DNA of 14,511 bases from an uncultured Clostridia bacterium. GTDB taxonomy: Bacteria > Bacillota > Clostridia > Christensenellales > Aristaeellaceae. The translations under genes were made by a program, and so were the position numbers. The first letter of the stretch is position 1. Each line of letters starts with the position of its first letter. Below are positions 1 through 9,047 of the stretch, one piece after another. The stretch is taken from the NCBI GenBank assembly GCA_947600345.1, contig CANQGC010000047.1, forward strand, positions 1-14,511, in the 5' to 3' direction. A model generated the notes under the pieces. It had not been told where the DNA came from, did not search any database, and was given only the letters and a program-made list of their open reading frames with translations.

Positions 1-1064
1 CATACCCGCCACGCGGCCCCGGGTTGGATGCCGGCCAGGTCGCTCATGTCCGTGCAGGTGACGAGAGTCTGAATGCCCTCCAGCCGCCCGATCAGCTGCC
101 GCCGCCGGGATGGGTCGAGCTCGCTCATCACGTCGTCGAGCATCAGCACCGGCCACTCGCCCAGCTCGTCGCGCATCACCCGGAGCTCCGCCAGCCGCAG
201 CGACAGCGCCGCCGTGCGCTGCTGGCCCTGGCTGCCGTAGGCCCGCGCCTCGCGGCCCTCCACCGTGATCGACACCTCGTCCCGGTGCGCGCCCACCGAG
301 GTGGTGAGCCTGCGCGCGTCCTGCTCCCGGGCGGCGAACAGCGCGTCCAGGTTGCTCCGCGCGTCGTCCCCGGCGGTGACGCTGGGGGCGTACCGGACGC
401 CCAGGCGCTCGCCGCCACCGGCGATCTCCCGGTAGGTCTCCTCCGCCGCGGCAGACAGCTTCTCGATGTAGGCGCGCCGGTGGCGCATGAGCTCCGAACC
501 GGCGCTGGCGAGCTGCTCGTCCCAGCTATCCAGCGTGGAGAACAGGCCCGGGTTGACTGTCGCCGCGCGCAGCGCCTCGTTGCGCTGCTTGAGCGCGCGG
601 TTGTAGCGCTGGAGCGCGTAGTAGTAGGCCGGGCGGAGCTGGGAGAGCGTCATGTCGATCATCCGCCTGCGCTCGGCGGGGCCGTCCTTGACGGTGCGCA
701 GGTCCTCCGGGGAGAACAGCACGCCGGTCACGTGGCCCAGGAGCTCGCCCGAGCGCGCGGCTTCGCGGCCGGCGATCTTGATCCTGCGCTTGCCGTTGGC
801 GGGGAGGATGATCTCGACCTCGTGGGAGCCGTCGCTGCGCTCGGCGCGCAGGTGGACGGAGGCGAAGTCCGCGTTCCAGCCGATCAGCTCCCGGTCCTGC
901 CGCGTGCGGTGGGAGCGGCCCGTGCAGCAGAGGAACAGCGCCTCGAGCAGGTTGGTCTTGCCCTGGCCGTTGTCGCCCAGGAGGACGTTGACGCCCGGGC
1001 AGGGGGCGAAGTCGCACGCAGCGTAGTTGCGGAAGTGTTTTAGCTGTGCGCTGGTTATGTGCAT
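1..1064 (-). CDS. recF: DNA replication and repair protein RecF, 3' end cut off by the window edge
   Basis: RecF is an SMC-like ABC ATPase that binds gapped DNA and helps RecO/RecR load RecA in the cytoplasm. The 354 residues read here start MHITSAQLKHFRNY. They show the Walker A motif GDNGQGKT (30-37), the RecF-type ABC signature YGSQGQQRT (276-284), the Walker B stretch VLMLDD (306-311) and the D-loop SELD (314-317). Family members are about 360-370 residues, so only the last ten or so are missing beyond base 1; no stop is reached. The ATG at 1064 has AGGAGG about six bases upstream. Its upstream neighbour is typA on the same strand, not the dnaN/yaaA genes that usually precede recF in Firmicutes. 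No convincing promoter is visible in the gap. A weak hairpin (GGGCTG/CAGCCC, 1086-1110) lies just upstream of the ribosome site. Confidence 0.95.
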   Translation of the reverse strand, partial: MHITSAQLKHFRNYAACDFAPCPGVNVLLGDNGQGKTNLLEALFLCCTGRSHRTRQDRELIGWNADFASVHLRAERSDGSHEVEIILPANGKRRIKIAGREAARSGELLGHVTGVLFSPEDLRTVKDGPAERRRMIDMTLSQLRPAYYYALQRYNRALKQRNEALRAATVNPGLFSTLDSWDEQLASAGSELMRHRRAYIEKLSAAAEETYREIAGGGERLGVRYAPSVTAGDDARSNLDALFAAREQDARRLTTSVGAHRDEVSITVEGREARAYGSQGQQRTAALSLRLAELRVMRDELGEWPVLMLDDVMSELDPSRRRQLIGRLEGIQTLVTCTDMSDLAGIQPGAAWRV

Positions 1065-1167
1065 TTTTCGCCCTCCTGTTCAAAGGGGCTGTCTCGCTTG
1101 GAGGCAGCCCGGAGTTGGTTGGATGGTGCGTTTTGGCAGGCTTCGCCTGCGAGTTAGTGGCGGGCTC

Positions 1168-1390
1168 CCTTTGATTGGGTCGCTTCGCTTCCAATCAAAG
1201 GTGTCGCCGCGGCGGCCCGCGGTATGGGGGTGATGGAGCGTTGGTTTGTCTTTGCCCGGCTATGGTTGGATGCCGCGGGCCGCGCTGGGCTCCGCCCAGA
1301 CCCGTTTCGGGCGCTGCCCGGACCTGCTCAAGGGACTCTGTCCCTTGAGAATTCCTGCCAAGGAACCTGAGGTTCCTTGGATTCTCCCTT
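1168..1390 (+). repeat. Multi-hairpin intergenic repeat, copy A
   Basis: This repeat fills most of the 359-base gap between typA and recF, and two more copies occur at 5943-6185 and 7365-7595. In order it has: stem 1, CCTTTGATTGG (1168-1178) with its complement at 1191-1201; stem 2, GCGGCCCGCGG (1212-1222) with its complement at 1273-1283, enclosing about 50 bases; hairpin a, CTGGGC/GCCCAG (1285-1299); hairpin b, CGGGC/GCCCG (1308-1320); hairpin c, CTCAAGGGAC/GTCCCTTGAG (1327-1349); hairpin d, CCAAGGAACC/GGTTCCTTGG (1358-1380), followed by ATTCTCCC. It runs opposite to the flanking genes, starting 34 bases past the typA stop. No T-tract follows any stem, so a plain intrinsic terminator is unlikely. 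The family is not one I can name. Confidence 0.85.
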
Positions 1391-1423
1391 TTGCTGCCGC
1401 GTTAGGGCGCTGGGATTCTTCGA

Positions 1424-3259
<1,836 letters not shown>

Positions 3260-3310
3260 AGGTAAGACTCCTATCTATGTCGGGCCTTCGCCCGGAGATT
3301 GCAAAGCTTC

Positions 3311-4927
3311 TCAGATGTCCATGTCGTCCGCGACCATGCGGTCGGCGGTCTCGGCGAGCACCAGGCCCTCGTTGTTCTCGCAGGCCAGGCGGATGCTCCA
3401 TTCGTTTTCGAACATCAGCACCGGCCGCCCGCTCCTGTCCTCGGCGGGGACGGTGGTGGACGTGAGCCGGAGCTTGTCCACCGGCTTGGGCGTCTCCACG
3501 ATCCAGCGCACGTAGCGGAAGGGCAGGTTTTCGCGCACGGTCTTGACCGAGTATTCGCTGTTGAGGCGATACTCCAGCACGTCCATCTGCAGCTCGCCCA
3601 CCACGCCCGCGATGGTCTCCTCGCGCCCGATGTTCGGCCGCTTGAAGGTCTGCACCGCGCCCTCCTGGGAGAGCTGGGTGATGCCCTTCAAAAACTGCTT
3701 GCGCTTCATGGAGTCCTCGGGGCTCACGCGGCTGAAGAACTCCGGCGCGAACAGCGGTATGCCGCCGTACTTCACGTGCTTGCCGGTGCAGATGGTGTCG
3801 CCCAGGCGGAAGATGCCGGGGTCGAACAGGCCGATGATGTCGCCGGGGTAGGCCAGCTCCACCGTCTCGTGCTCCTGGGCCATGAAGGACTGGGGCTGGG
3901 CGAGCTTGATGTTGCTGTTCGTGGACGAGTGCCAGACGGTCATGCCCTTCTCGAACACGCCGGAGCACACGCGCATGAAGGCCAGCCGGTCGCGGTGGGC
4001 CGGGTTCATGTTAGCCTGAATCTTGAATATGAAGCCGGTGAACTGCTCGGACGCCGGGTCGATCACGCCCGCGTCAGACTCCCGCGCCGCCGGGGGCCTG
4101 GTGTAGCTCAGGAAGCGCTTCAGGAAGGGCTCCACGCCAAAGTTGTTGGTGGCCGAGCCGAAGAACATGGGCGTGAGCTGCCCGGCGAGGATTTTGTCGA
4201 TGTCGAACTCGTCCCCCGCCACGTCCAAGAGCTCAATGTCCTCGGTGAGCTTCTCGTAGTAGCGCCTGCCGATGATCTCCGGGCAGGCGGGGTCGTCGAT
4301 GTCCACCTCCTGCACCTCGACCTGGGTCTGGCCGTGGTCGCCGCCGCGGTAGAGCTCGATCTTGCGGGTGTCACGGTGGTACAGCCCCTTGAAGTCGCCG
4401 TCGATGCCGATGGGCCAGTTCACCGGGCAGGAGCGGATGCCCAGCACCTGCTCGATCTCCTCCATCAGGTCGAAGGGGTCGCGCCCGGCGCGGTCCATCT
4501 TGTTGATGAACGTGAAGATCGGAATCGAGCGCAGGCGGCAGACCTTGAACAGCTTGATGGTCTGGGCCTCCACGCCCTTGGCGTTGTCGATCAGCATCAC
4601 GGCGCTGTCGGCGGCCACGAGCGTGCGGTAGGTGTCCTCGGAGAAGTCCTGGTGGCCGGGGGTATCGAGTATGTTGATCCGATAGCCGTCGAAGTCGAAC
4701 TGCATCGCCGAGGAGGTCACGGAGATGCCGCGCTGCTTCTCGATCTCCATCCAGTCGGAGGTCGCGTGGTGCGCGGTCTTGCGCGCCTTGACCGAACCCG
4801 CCAGGCGAATCGCGCCGCCGTAGAGCAGCAGCTTCTCGGTCAGCGTCGTCTTGCCCGCGTCGGGGTGCGATATGATGGCGAACGTGCGCCTGCGCGCCAC
4901 TTCCTGCTTCAGTTCCGGGTGCTGCAC
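3311..4927 (-). CDS. prfC: Peptide chain release factor 3 (RF3), GTG start
   Basis: RF3 is the GTPase that recycles RF1/RF2 from the ribosome after termination. With the GTG start it has 538 residues, close to the usual 525-530. Motifs: G1 SHPDAGKT (20-27), the family stretch HATSDWMEIEKQRGISVTSS (54-73) holding G2, G3 DTPGH (88-92) and G4 NKMD (142-145). An in-frame ATG at 4948 would add seven residues. I prefer GTG at 4927 because GGAGG (4938-4942) sits ten bases upstream of it, while the ATG lies upstream of that site and only about 11 bases from the predicted transcription start. The protein then begins (M)QHPELKQEVARRRTF, which resembles other RF3 starts. It is followed by typA; the two make a pair of ribosome-acting GTPases. 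Confidence 0.95.
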   Translation of the reverse strand: MQHPELKQEVARRRTFAIISHPDAGKTTLTEKLLLYGGAIRLAGSVKARKTAHHATSDWMEIEKQRGISVTSSAMQFDFDGYRINILDTPGHQDFSEDTYRTLVAADSAVMLIDNAKGVEAQTIKLFKVCRLRSIPIFTFINKMDRAGRDPFDLMEEIEQVLGIRSCPVNWPIGIDGDFKGLYHRDTRKIELYRGGDHGQTQVEVQEVDIDDPACPEIIGRRYYEKLTEDIELLDVAGDEFDIDKILAGQLTPMFFGSATNNFGVEPFLKRFLSYTRPPAARESDAGVIDPASEQFTGFIFKIQANMNPAHRDRLAFMRVCSGVFEKGMTVWHSSTNSNIKLAQPQSFMAQEHETVELAYPGDIIGLFDPGIFRLGDTICTGKHVKYGGIPLFAPEFFSRVSPEDSMKRKQFLKGITQLSQEGAVQTFKRPNIGREETIAGVVGELQMDVLEYRLNSEYSVKTVRENLPFRYVRWIVETPKPVDKLRLTSTTVPAEDRSGRPVLMFENEWSIRLACENNEGLVLAETADRMVADDMDI

Positions 4928-4965
4928 TCTGCCCCAGCCTCCATCCATCCAAATTCACAACTTAC

Positions 4966-4995
4966 ATTGTATCCATTTCCTGGCGAAACTGTCAA
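4966..4995 (-). promoter_or_regulatory. Sigma-A type promoter for prfC-typA
   Basis: On the minus strand the -35 box is TTGACA (4990-4995) and the -10 box is TACAAT (4966-4971), 18 bases apart. Transcription would start near 4959, giving a leader of about 32 bases to the GTG start of prfC. A second possible element is an extended -10, TGCTATAAT (5021-5029), just after the lysR stop; it has no good -35 box and is weaker evidence. Confidence 0.75.
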
Positions 4996-5034
4996 TCACC
5001 CGATGCGTTGATTTACGTTAATTATAGCAATCGC

Positions 5035-5919
5035 CTAGGCGTTCTCGCCGAAGGCCGCGCGAATCTGCTCCAGGAAGCGCCGGGCGATGGGCGTGAAGGA
5101 CGGCTGGCGCTTCCAGACCAGGTACATGTTCGCCTCCAAGCGCGGCGCGAGGGGCCGGAAGGCCAGGCCGCTGCCGGGGCGCGTGTCGATCAGGTGGTCG
5201 AGGGTGAGCAGGTAGCCCAAGCCCTCCCGCACAAACAGCGAGCCGTTGTAGGAGAGCCGAAACGAGCCCTCCAGCCGCAGCTCATCCATGCGCTCGCCGC
5301 ACCAGCGGGGAATCTCCCGCCGCCAGCCCTGCTCCGAGCAGAACAGCGGAAGCCCCACCAGGTCCTCCGCGCGAACCTCCGCCCTCGCCGCCAGCGGGTC
5401 ATCCTCGGGCATCACCACGCCCCAGACGTCCGCCTCGGGCAGGCGCAGCGCGTTGTACTTCATGCGGTCGGGCTCCTCGGCCAGCACGGCGAAGTCGAGC
5501 ACGCCCCGGTCCAGCTTCTCGGTCACCTGCTCAGTATCGCCGCTGGTCACGTGCCAGCGCAGGCCGGGATAGCGCTCCTTGAACGCGCGAACCTCCCGGG
5601 CCAGATGGCGAATCTGCCAGGACTCCGCCAGGCCGAGGTAGAGCTCACCGCCGGTGAGGTCATCCATCGCGGCGAACTCGCCCTCGATCCTGTCCGCCAG
5701 CTTCACCAGATCCTCCGCCCGGGCGCGCAGCAGCCGTCCCTCCTCGGTCAGGCGCAGGCTGAAGCTCTTGCGGGAGAAGAGCTTCACGCCCAGCTCCTCC
5801 TCCAGCGCGCCGATCTGCTTGGATAGCGTGGGCTGGGTCACGTGTAGCTGCTCCGCCGCCCGGGTCATGTTCTCCTCCCGAGCCACCGCCAGAAAGTAAC
5901 GCAAGGTGCGTATCTCCAT
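5035..5919 (-). CDS. LysR-family transcriptional regulator
   Basis: This is a cytoplasmic DNA-binding regulator of 294 residues, the usual LTTR length. Residues 1-60 form the winged helix-turn-helix, with the hallmark AAEQLHVTQPTLSKQIGALE and the FSR that follows in most LTTRs. Residues from about 90 to the end fit the periplasmic-binding-protein-like effector domain, with G-D-T and LDFAVLAEEP stretches. The ATG at 5919 has GGAGG seven bases upstream. It diverges from the alpha/beta hydrolase at 6324, the classic layout for an LTTR controlling its neighbour, so that gene is its likely target; the effector cannot be read from sequence. Its promoter overlaps the hydrolase promoter, and its leader carries repeat copy C. 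No T-rich terminator is seen after the stop. Confidence 0.93.
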   Translation of the reverse strand: MEIRTLRYFLAVAREENMTRAAEQLHVTQPTLSKQIGALEEELGVKLFSRKSFSLRLTEEGRLLRARAEDLVKLADRIEGEFAAMDDLTGGELYLGLAESWQIRHLAREVRAFKERYPGLRWHVTSGDTEQVTEKLDRGVLDFAVLAEEPDRMKYNALRLPEADVWGVVMPEDDPLAARAEVRAEDLVGLPLFCSEQGWRREIPRWCGERMDELRLEGSFRLSYNGSLFVREGLGYLLTLDHLIDTRPGSGLAFRPLAPRLEANMYLVWKRQPSFTPIARRFLEQIRAAFGENA

Positions 5920-5942
5920 AGTAATACCTCCTCGTAACCCCA

Positions 5943-6185
5943 GAAGGGAGAATCCAAGGAACCTCAGGTTCCTTGGCAGAGATTCTCAAGGGACAGAGTC
6001 CCTTGAGCAGGTCTGGGCGGAGCCCAGAACGGGTCCGGTCAGAGCCCGGCGTCACCCCCCGTAACCCCAGCGGCCCGCGGTATTAAATCTAAGTTCCGGT
6101 TATGCGCGACAAGGATTCATCGCCCCCATACCGCGGGCCGCCGAAGCGAGTTTTGGTTTGGAAAGCTCCGCTTTCCAAACCAAAA
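5943..6185 (-). repeat. Multi-hairpin intergenic repeat, copy C
   Basis: This is the same element as at 1168-1390, here reading on the minus strand and ending about 23 bases before the lysR start. Stem 1 is 16 perfect base pairs (6151-6166 with 6170-6185, loop of three). Stem 2 is 14 base pairs (6070-6083 with 6128-6141). Hairpins a and b read CCGG/CCGG and CTGGGC/GCCCAG, which differs from the other copies while staying paired. Hairpins c and d lie at 5985-6007 and 5954-5976. An 11-base direct repeat, CGTAACCCCAG, is present at 5933-5943 and 6060-6070, bracketing the a-d hairpin cluster. The whole element lies inside the predicted lysR leader. Confidence 0.85.
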
Positions 6186-6236
6186 GAGCAACCAAACGCT
6201 CCGCTCAACCTCCCCCGTATACCATTCCTTTTTAGA

Positions 6237-6248
6237 ATATCACGATAT
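6237..6248. promoter_or_regulatory. Candidate operator palindrome at the lysR transcription start
   Basis: ATATCACGATAT is a palindrome with five-base arms around an AC centre. It sits over the predicted lysR start point and about 14 bases upstream of the hydrolase -35 box. LTTRs commonly bind short AT-rich dyads in such positions to repress themselves and activate the divergent gene. That this one is bound is inference; a dyad this short could arise by chance. Confidence 0.35.
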
Positions 6249-6250
6249 GA

Positions 6251-6279
6251 ATTATAACCATTTGTACAACCCCTGTCAA
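6251..6279 (-). promoter_or_regulatory. Perfect-consensus promoter for lysR
   Basis: On the minus strand TTGACA (6274-6279) and TATAAT (6251-6256) are separated by exactly 17 bases, a full match to the sigma-A/sigma-70 consensus. Transcription would start near 6244, leaving a leader of about 325 bases before lysR that contains repeat copy C. Its spacer contains the -35 box of the opposing hydrolase promoter. Confidence 0.75.
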
Positions 6280-6290
6280 GCGGCTATAAT
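6262..6290 (+). promoter_or_regulatory. Promoter for the alpha/beta hydrolase
   Basis: TTGTAC (6262-6267) and TATAAT (6285-6290) are 17 bases apart on the plus strand. The predicted start is near 6297, about 27 bases before the ATG at 6324. Its spacer contains the -35 box of the lysR promoter, so RNA polymerase could hardly occupy both at once. Confidence 0.75.
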
Positions 6291-6323
6291 GGAAGCAGAA
6301 TACCAGAAGGGACGTATGCTTCG

Positions 6324-7304
6324 ATGCTGAACATGACCAACGATTGGGACAAGACCTTCCCCCAGAGCGACAAAGTGAACCACACCAAGGCGACCTTTCA
6401 CAACCGCTACGGCATCGAGCTGGCGGCGGACGTGTACATTCCAAAGCACGCGCAGGGCAAGCTGCCCGCCATCGCGGTGTGCGGCCCCTTCGGCGCGGTG
6501 AAGGAGCAGGCGGCGGGGCTCTACGCCCAGACGATGGCCGAGCGCGGCTTCCTGACCGTCGCCTTCGACCCATCCTTCACCGGCGAGAGCGGCGGCGCGC
6601 CCCGCTACATGGCCTCGCCGGACATCAACACCGAGGACTTTATGGCGGCGGTGGACTACCTCTCCCTGCGCGCGGACGTGGACCCGGAGAAGATCGGCAT
6701 CATCGGCATCTGCGGCTGGGGCGGCATGGCGCTGAACGCCGCGGCGCTGGACGTGCGCGTCAGGGCCACCGTGGCCTCCACGATGTACGATATGGCCCGG
6801 GTCAACGCGAAGGGCTACTTCGATTCCGAGGACAGCGCGGAGGCACGCCACGCGAAGCGCGCGGCGCTGTGCGCCCAGCGGCTGGAAGACTGCCGTTCCG
6901 GCGAATACAAGCTGGGCGGCGGCGTGGTGGACCCGCTGCCGGAGGACGCGCCCTTCTTTGTGAAGGATTACTACGCCTACTACAAGACCCCGCGCGGCTA
7001 CCATCCCCGCTCACTGAACTCCAACGGCGGCTGGAACGTGACGGGCTGCATGTCGTTCCTGAACCAGCCGATCCTGTGCTACGCGAACGAGATTCGCTCG
7101 GCGGTGCTGGTGATTCACGGCGAGAAGGCGCACTCCTGCTACTTCAGCCGCGACGCCTATGCGGCGATGGTGGAGGACAATCCGTTTGCGGACAACAAGG
7201 AGCTCATGATCATCCCCGGCGCTGTGCACACCGATCTGTACGACCGGGTGGACATTATTCCCTTTGATAAGATGGCGGAGTTCTTTCGGGAGAATCTGAA
7301 ATAG
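6324..7304 (+). CDS. Alpha/beta hydrolase with Cys nucleophile motif (YcjY-like)
   Basis: This is a cytoplasmic alpha/beta-hydrolase-fold enzyme of 326 residues, with no signal peptide. The nucleophile elbow is GICGWGG (128-134), so the nucleophile position is Cys130 rather than Ser, as in dienelactone hydrolase and in many YcjY-like proteins. The probable catalytic His is His302 in GAVHTDLYD, and HGEKAH (265-270) marks the region after strand 7 where the acid or nearby residues lie. A conserved CGPFGAVKEQAAGLYAQTMA stretch (53-72) forms the oxyanion-side segment. The substrate is unknown. The AAGGG ribosome site (6307-6311) is 12 bases from this ATG, which is long. A nearer ATG at 6316 opens only a four-codon frame that ends across the hydrolase start. 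The gene diverges from lysR, its likely regulator. Confidence 0.9.
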   Translation: MLNMTNDWDKTFPQSDKVNHTKATFHNRYGIELAADVYIPKHAQGKLPAIAVCGPFGAVKEQAAGLYAQTMAERGFLTVAFDPSFTGESGGAPRYMASPDINTEDFMAAVDYLSLRADVDPEKIGIIGICGWGGMALNAAALDVRVRATVASTMYDMARVNAKGYFDSEDSAEARHAKRAALCAQRLEDCRSGEYKLGGGVVDPLPEDAPFFVKDYYAYYKTPRGYHPRSLNSNGGWNVTGCMSFLNQPILCYANEIRSAVLVIHGEKAHSCYFSRDAYAAMVEDNPFADNKELMIIPGAVHTDLYDRVDIIPFDKMAEFFRENLK

Positions 7305-7364
7305 CGCGAAGTTCCCGGCGAGGGGGGGCTGGCGGGGTTCTGATTGCGGAGGTTGCGTTTGCTG

Positions 7365-7595
7365 TTTTGATTTGGAAAGCTTCTGCTTTCCAAATCAAAA
7401 GGCGCTTCGGGCGGCCCGCGCTTGGGGGCGGCGGGGCGTTGGTTCGTATTGCCGAGCTTGGATTTAGGCGCGGGCCGCTGGGGTGACGCTGGGCTCCGCC
7501 CAGACCCGCTCCGGGCGCTGCCCGGACCTGCTTAAGGGGCTTTGCCCCTTAAGAATCCTCACCAAGGAACCTGAGGTTCCTTGGATTCTCCCTTC
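7365..7595 (+). repeat. Multi-hairpin intergenic repeat, copy B
   Basis: This third copy lies in the 337-base gap between the hydrolase and the DUF362 gene, in the same direction as both. Stem 1 is 16 base pairs (7365-7380 with 7385-7400, loop TTCT). Stem 2 pairs GCGGCCCGCGC with its complement near 7468-7478. Hairpin a is CTGGGC/GCCCAG and hairpin b CCGGGC/GCCCGG. Hairpin c is CTTAAGGGGC/GCCCCTTAAG (7531-7553) and hairpin d CCAAGGAACC/GGTTCCTTGG (7562-7584). Hairpin c differs from the other copies at matching positions in both arms. The rest of the gap shows no clear promoter or terminator. A reading frame crosses the element and runs into the next gene. Confidence 0.85.
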
Positions 7596-7641
7596 TGGGG
7601 GACGGCGGGGACTTATTGCGGCTTTTGAAAGGGTGGGCCCT

Positions 7642-8964
7642 ATGAGAAGGAATATCCTGGCGTTGCTGCTTTGCCTTGCGCTCATGCTGGCGGCAGGTGG
7701 CATCTGCGAAGAAACGGAGGCGGCGGACTTGAGCGCGCTCCCCTACGATGGCATCTTCCCCCAGCACGAGCCCCTCGGCCGCGGTGTGGGCGCGATGCCC
7801 GGTCGCGTGGTCTGGGCCTGGGAGCCCGATTCCGTGGACTGGGATGGCGAGAGCTACTGGTGGCGGCCGGAGCACTTCGACGAAGCCCTGATCCGCCGCA
7901 TGGTGGACGACAGCGTCGCCGCGCTGGCCGGTTGCGACACCGCCGAAGCGGGCTGGGCGGCGCTCTTCGCCGCGAACCGGCAGTCGCGCGGGCTGGAGGG
8001 TGGCTACGTTCCCGGCCAGCGGATCGCCATCAAGGCCAACATCAACGGTTCCGCCGTGTACGACGACGATACCAGCGGCGAGACAAGCATGAGCTACACG
8101 AACCCCGTGCTGCTGCGCTGCCTGCTGGCTTCCCTGGTGGAGGCGGCGGGCGTCGCGCCGGAGGACATCTGCGTCTACGACGTATCGCGCCTGTTCCCGG
8201 ACTACATGGTGGAGCTATGCACATCGGGCGTCCTCTCCGGCGTGCGCTTCGTGGATCGGGATACGGGCGTGGCCGACGAATCCGCGCCCATCGCCTGGTC
8301 CCACGAATTCAGCGGGAAGGTCAACTACCTCCCCACCTGCGTGACCGGGGCGGACTACCTGATCAACCTGGCGAACCTGAAGGGCCACAGCTACGGCGTG
8401 ACGCTGTGCGCGAAGAACCACTTCGGCTCCTTCATCAACGGCAACCGCATGCGGCCGCCGGAGGGCGCGAACCTGCACCAGTGGCTCACCCGCAGCGAGA
8501 TGGGCATCTACAGCCCGCTGGCGGACCTGACGCTCGACGCCCGGCTCGGCGGCAAAACGGTGCTCTACCTGCTGGACGCGCTGATCTGCGCGCCGAGCGA
8601 GGGCGCGAGCATCACCGGCGAGAACGCCCGCTGGCGGCAGTCCCCCTTCGACGGGGACTACGCGTCCAGCCTGTTCGCCTCCCAGGACCCGCTGGCCATC
8701 GACAGCGTGGGCATGGACTTCCTGACCAGCGAACCGGCGGTCGTCGAGAGCAACTGGTCCGCGCGAGACCCCAGCGTGGAGAACTACCTGCACGAGCTGG
8801 CGCTGCTCCCCGCCGCGCCCTCGGGCACGGCCTACACGGACGGCCTCGGCAATCCCGCCCCCTGCCCCGGCGTGCACGAGCACTGGAACAACTCCGCCGC
8901 CAAGCAGTACAGCCGCAACCTCGGCGAAAGCGAAGGCATCGAGCTGGTGCGAATCGGAGAATGA
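7642..8964 (+). CDS. Exported DUF362 domain protein
   Basis: The protein has 440 residues. It begins MRRNILALLLCLALMLAAGG, a typical signal peptide; the following G-G-I-C is a poor lipobox, so plain secretion is more likely than lipidation. DUF362 hallmarks follow: RIAIKANINGS (127-137), NLKGHSYGVTLCAKNHFGSF (245-264) with conserved Lys, His and Lys-Asn, and DPLAIDSVGMDFL (349-361). There is no ferredoxin-type cysteine cluster, unlike some DUF362 proteins. The biochemical role of the domain is not established. I chose ATG 7642 because AAAGGG lies eight bases upstream and it starts the signal peptide. An in-frame GTG at 7483 would add 53 residues read from repeat copy B and bury the signal peptide. 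It may be read from the hydrolase promoter. Confidence 0.85.
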   Translation: MRRNILALLLCLALMLAAGGICEETEAADLSALPYDGIFPQHEPLGRGVGAMPGRVVWAWEPDSVDWDGESYWWRPEHFDEALIRRMVDDSVAALAGCDTAEAGWAALFAANRQSRGLEGGYVPGQRIAIKANINGSAVYDDDTSGETSMSYTNPVLLRCLLASLVEAAGVAPEDICVYDVSRLFPDYMVELCTSGVLSGVRFVDRDTGVADESAPIAWSHEFSGKVNYLPTCVTGADYLINLANLKGHSYGVTLCAKNHFGSFINGNRMRPPEGANLHQWLTRSEMGIYSPLADLTLDARLGGKTVLYLLDALICAPSEGASITGENARWRQSPFDGDYASSLFASQDPLAIDSVGMDFLTSEPAVVESNWSARDPSVENYLHELALLPAAPSGTAYTDGLGNPAPCPGVHEHWNNSAAKQYSRNLGESEGIELVRIGE

Positions 8965-8999
8965 ACCCGCCCCTGCCGGGACGCCGAAGGGCGACGCGA

Positions 9000-9025
9000 G
9001 GCGGCGCAGCATCAGCTGCGCCGCC
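9000..9025. terminator. Strong hairpin between convergent genes
   Basis: GGCGGCGCAGC and its exact complement form an 11-base-pair stem with the four-base loop ATCA, placed between the DUF362 stop (8964) and the PDZ-gene stop (9048). The position suits a bidirectional terminator for converging transcripts. Neither side has a real T-tract (only TCCAATTGCTTCT on the plus strand), so intrinsic termination is inferred, not shown. Confidence 0.45.
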
Positions 9026-9047
9026 TCCAATTGCTTCTCGCGGATTC

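Noticed and set aside
24..1043. Long plus-strand frame and a minus-strand frame (526-1194) over recF
   Set aside because: Both overlap RecF, whose Walker A, signature and Walker B motifs are all present in the frame that runs off the left edge.
1168..1390. Repeat copy A as an intrinsic terminator for typA
   Set aside because: The hairpins are stable but no T-run follows a stem in the typA direction, and copy C lies in a leader downstream of a promoter, which does not suit a terminator.
3299..5011. Open frame of about 570 codons on the plus strand, antisense to prfC
   Set aside because: Same cause: a shadow of a well-supported RF3 gene, with no recognisable domain and no ribosome site of note.
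5660..6055. Minus-strand frame of 131 codons through repeat copy C into lysR
   Set aside because: It reads the hairpin repeat and then the wrong frame of lysR; the same repeat peptide appears from the other copies.
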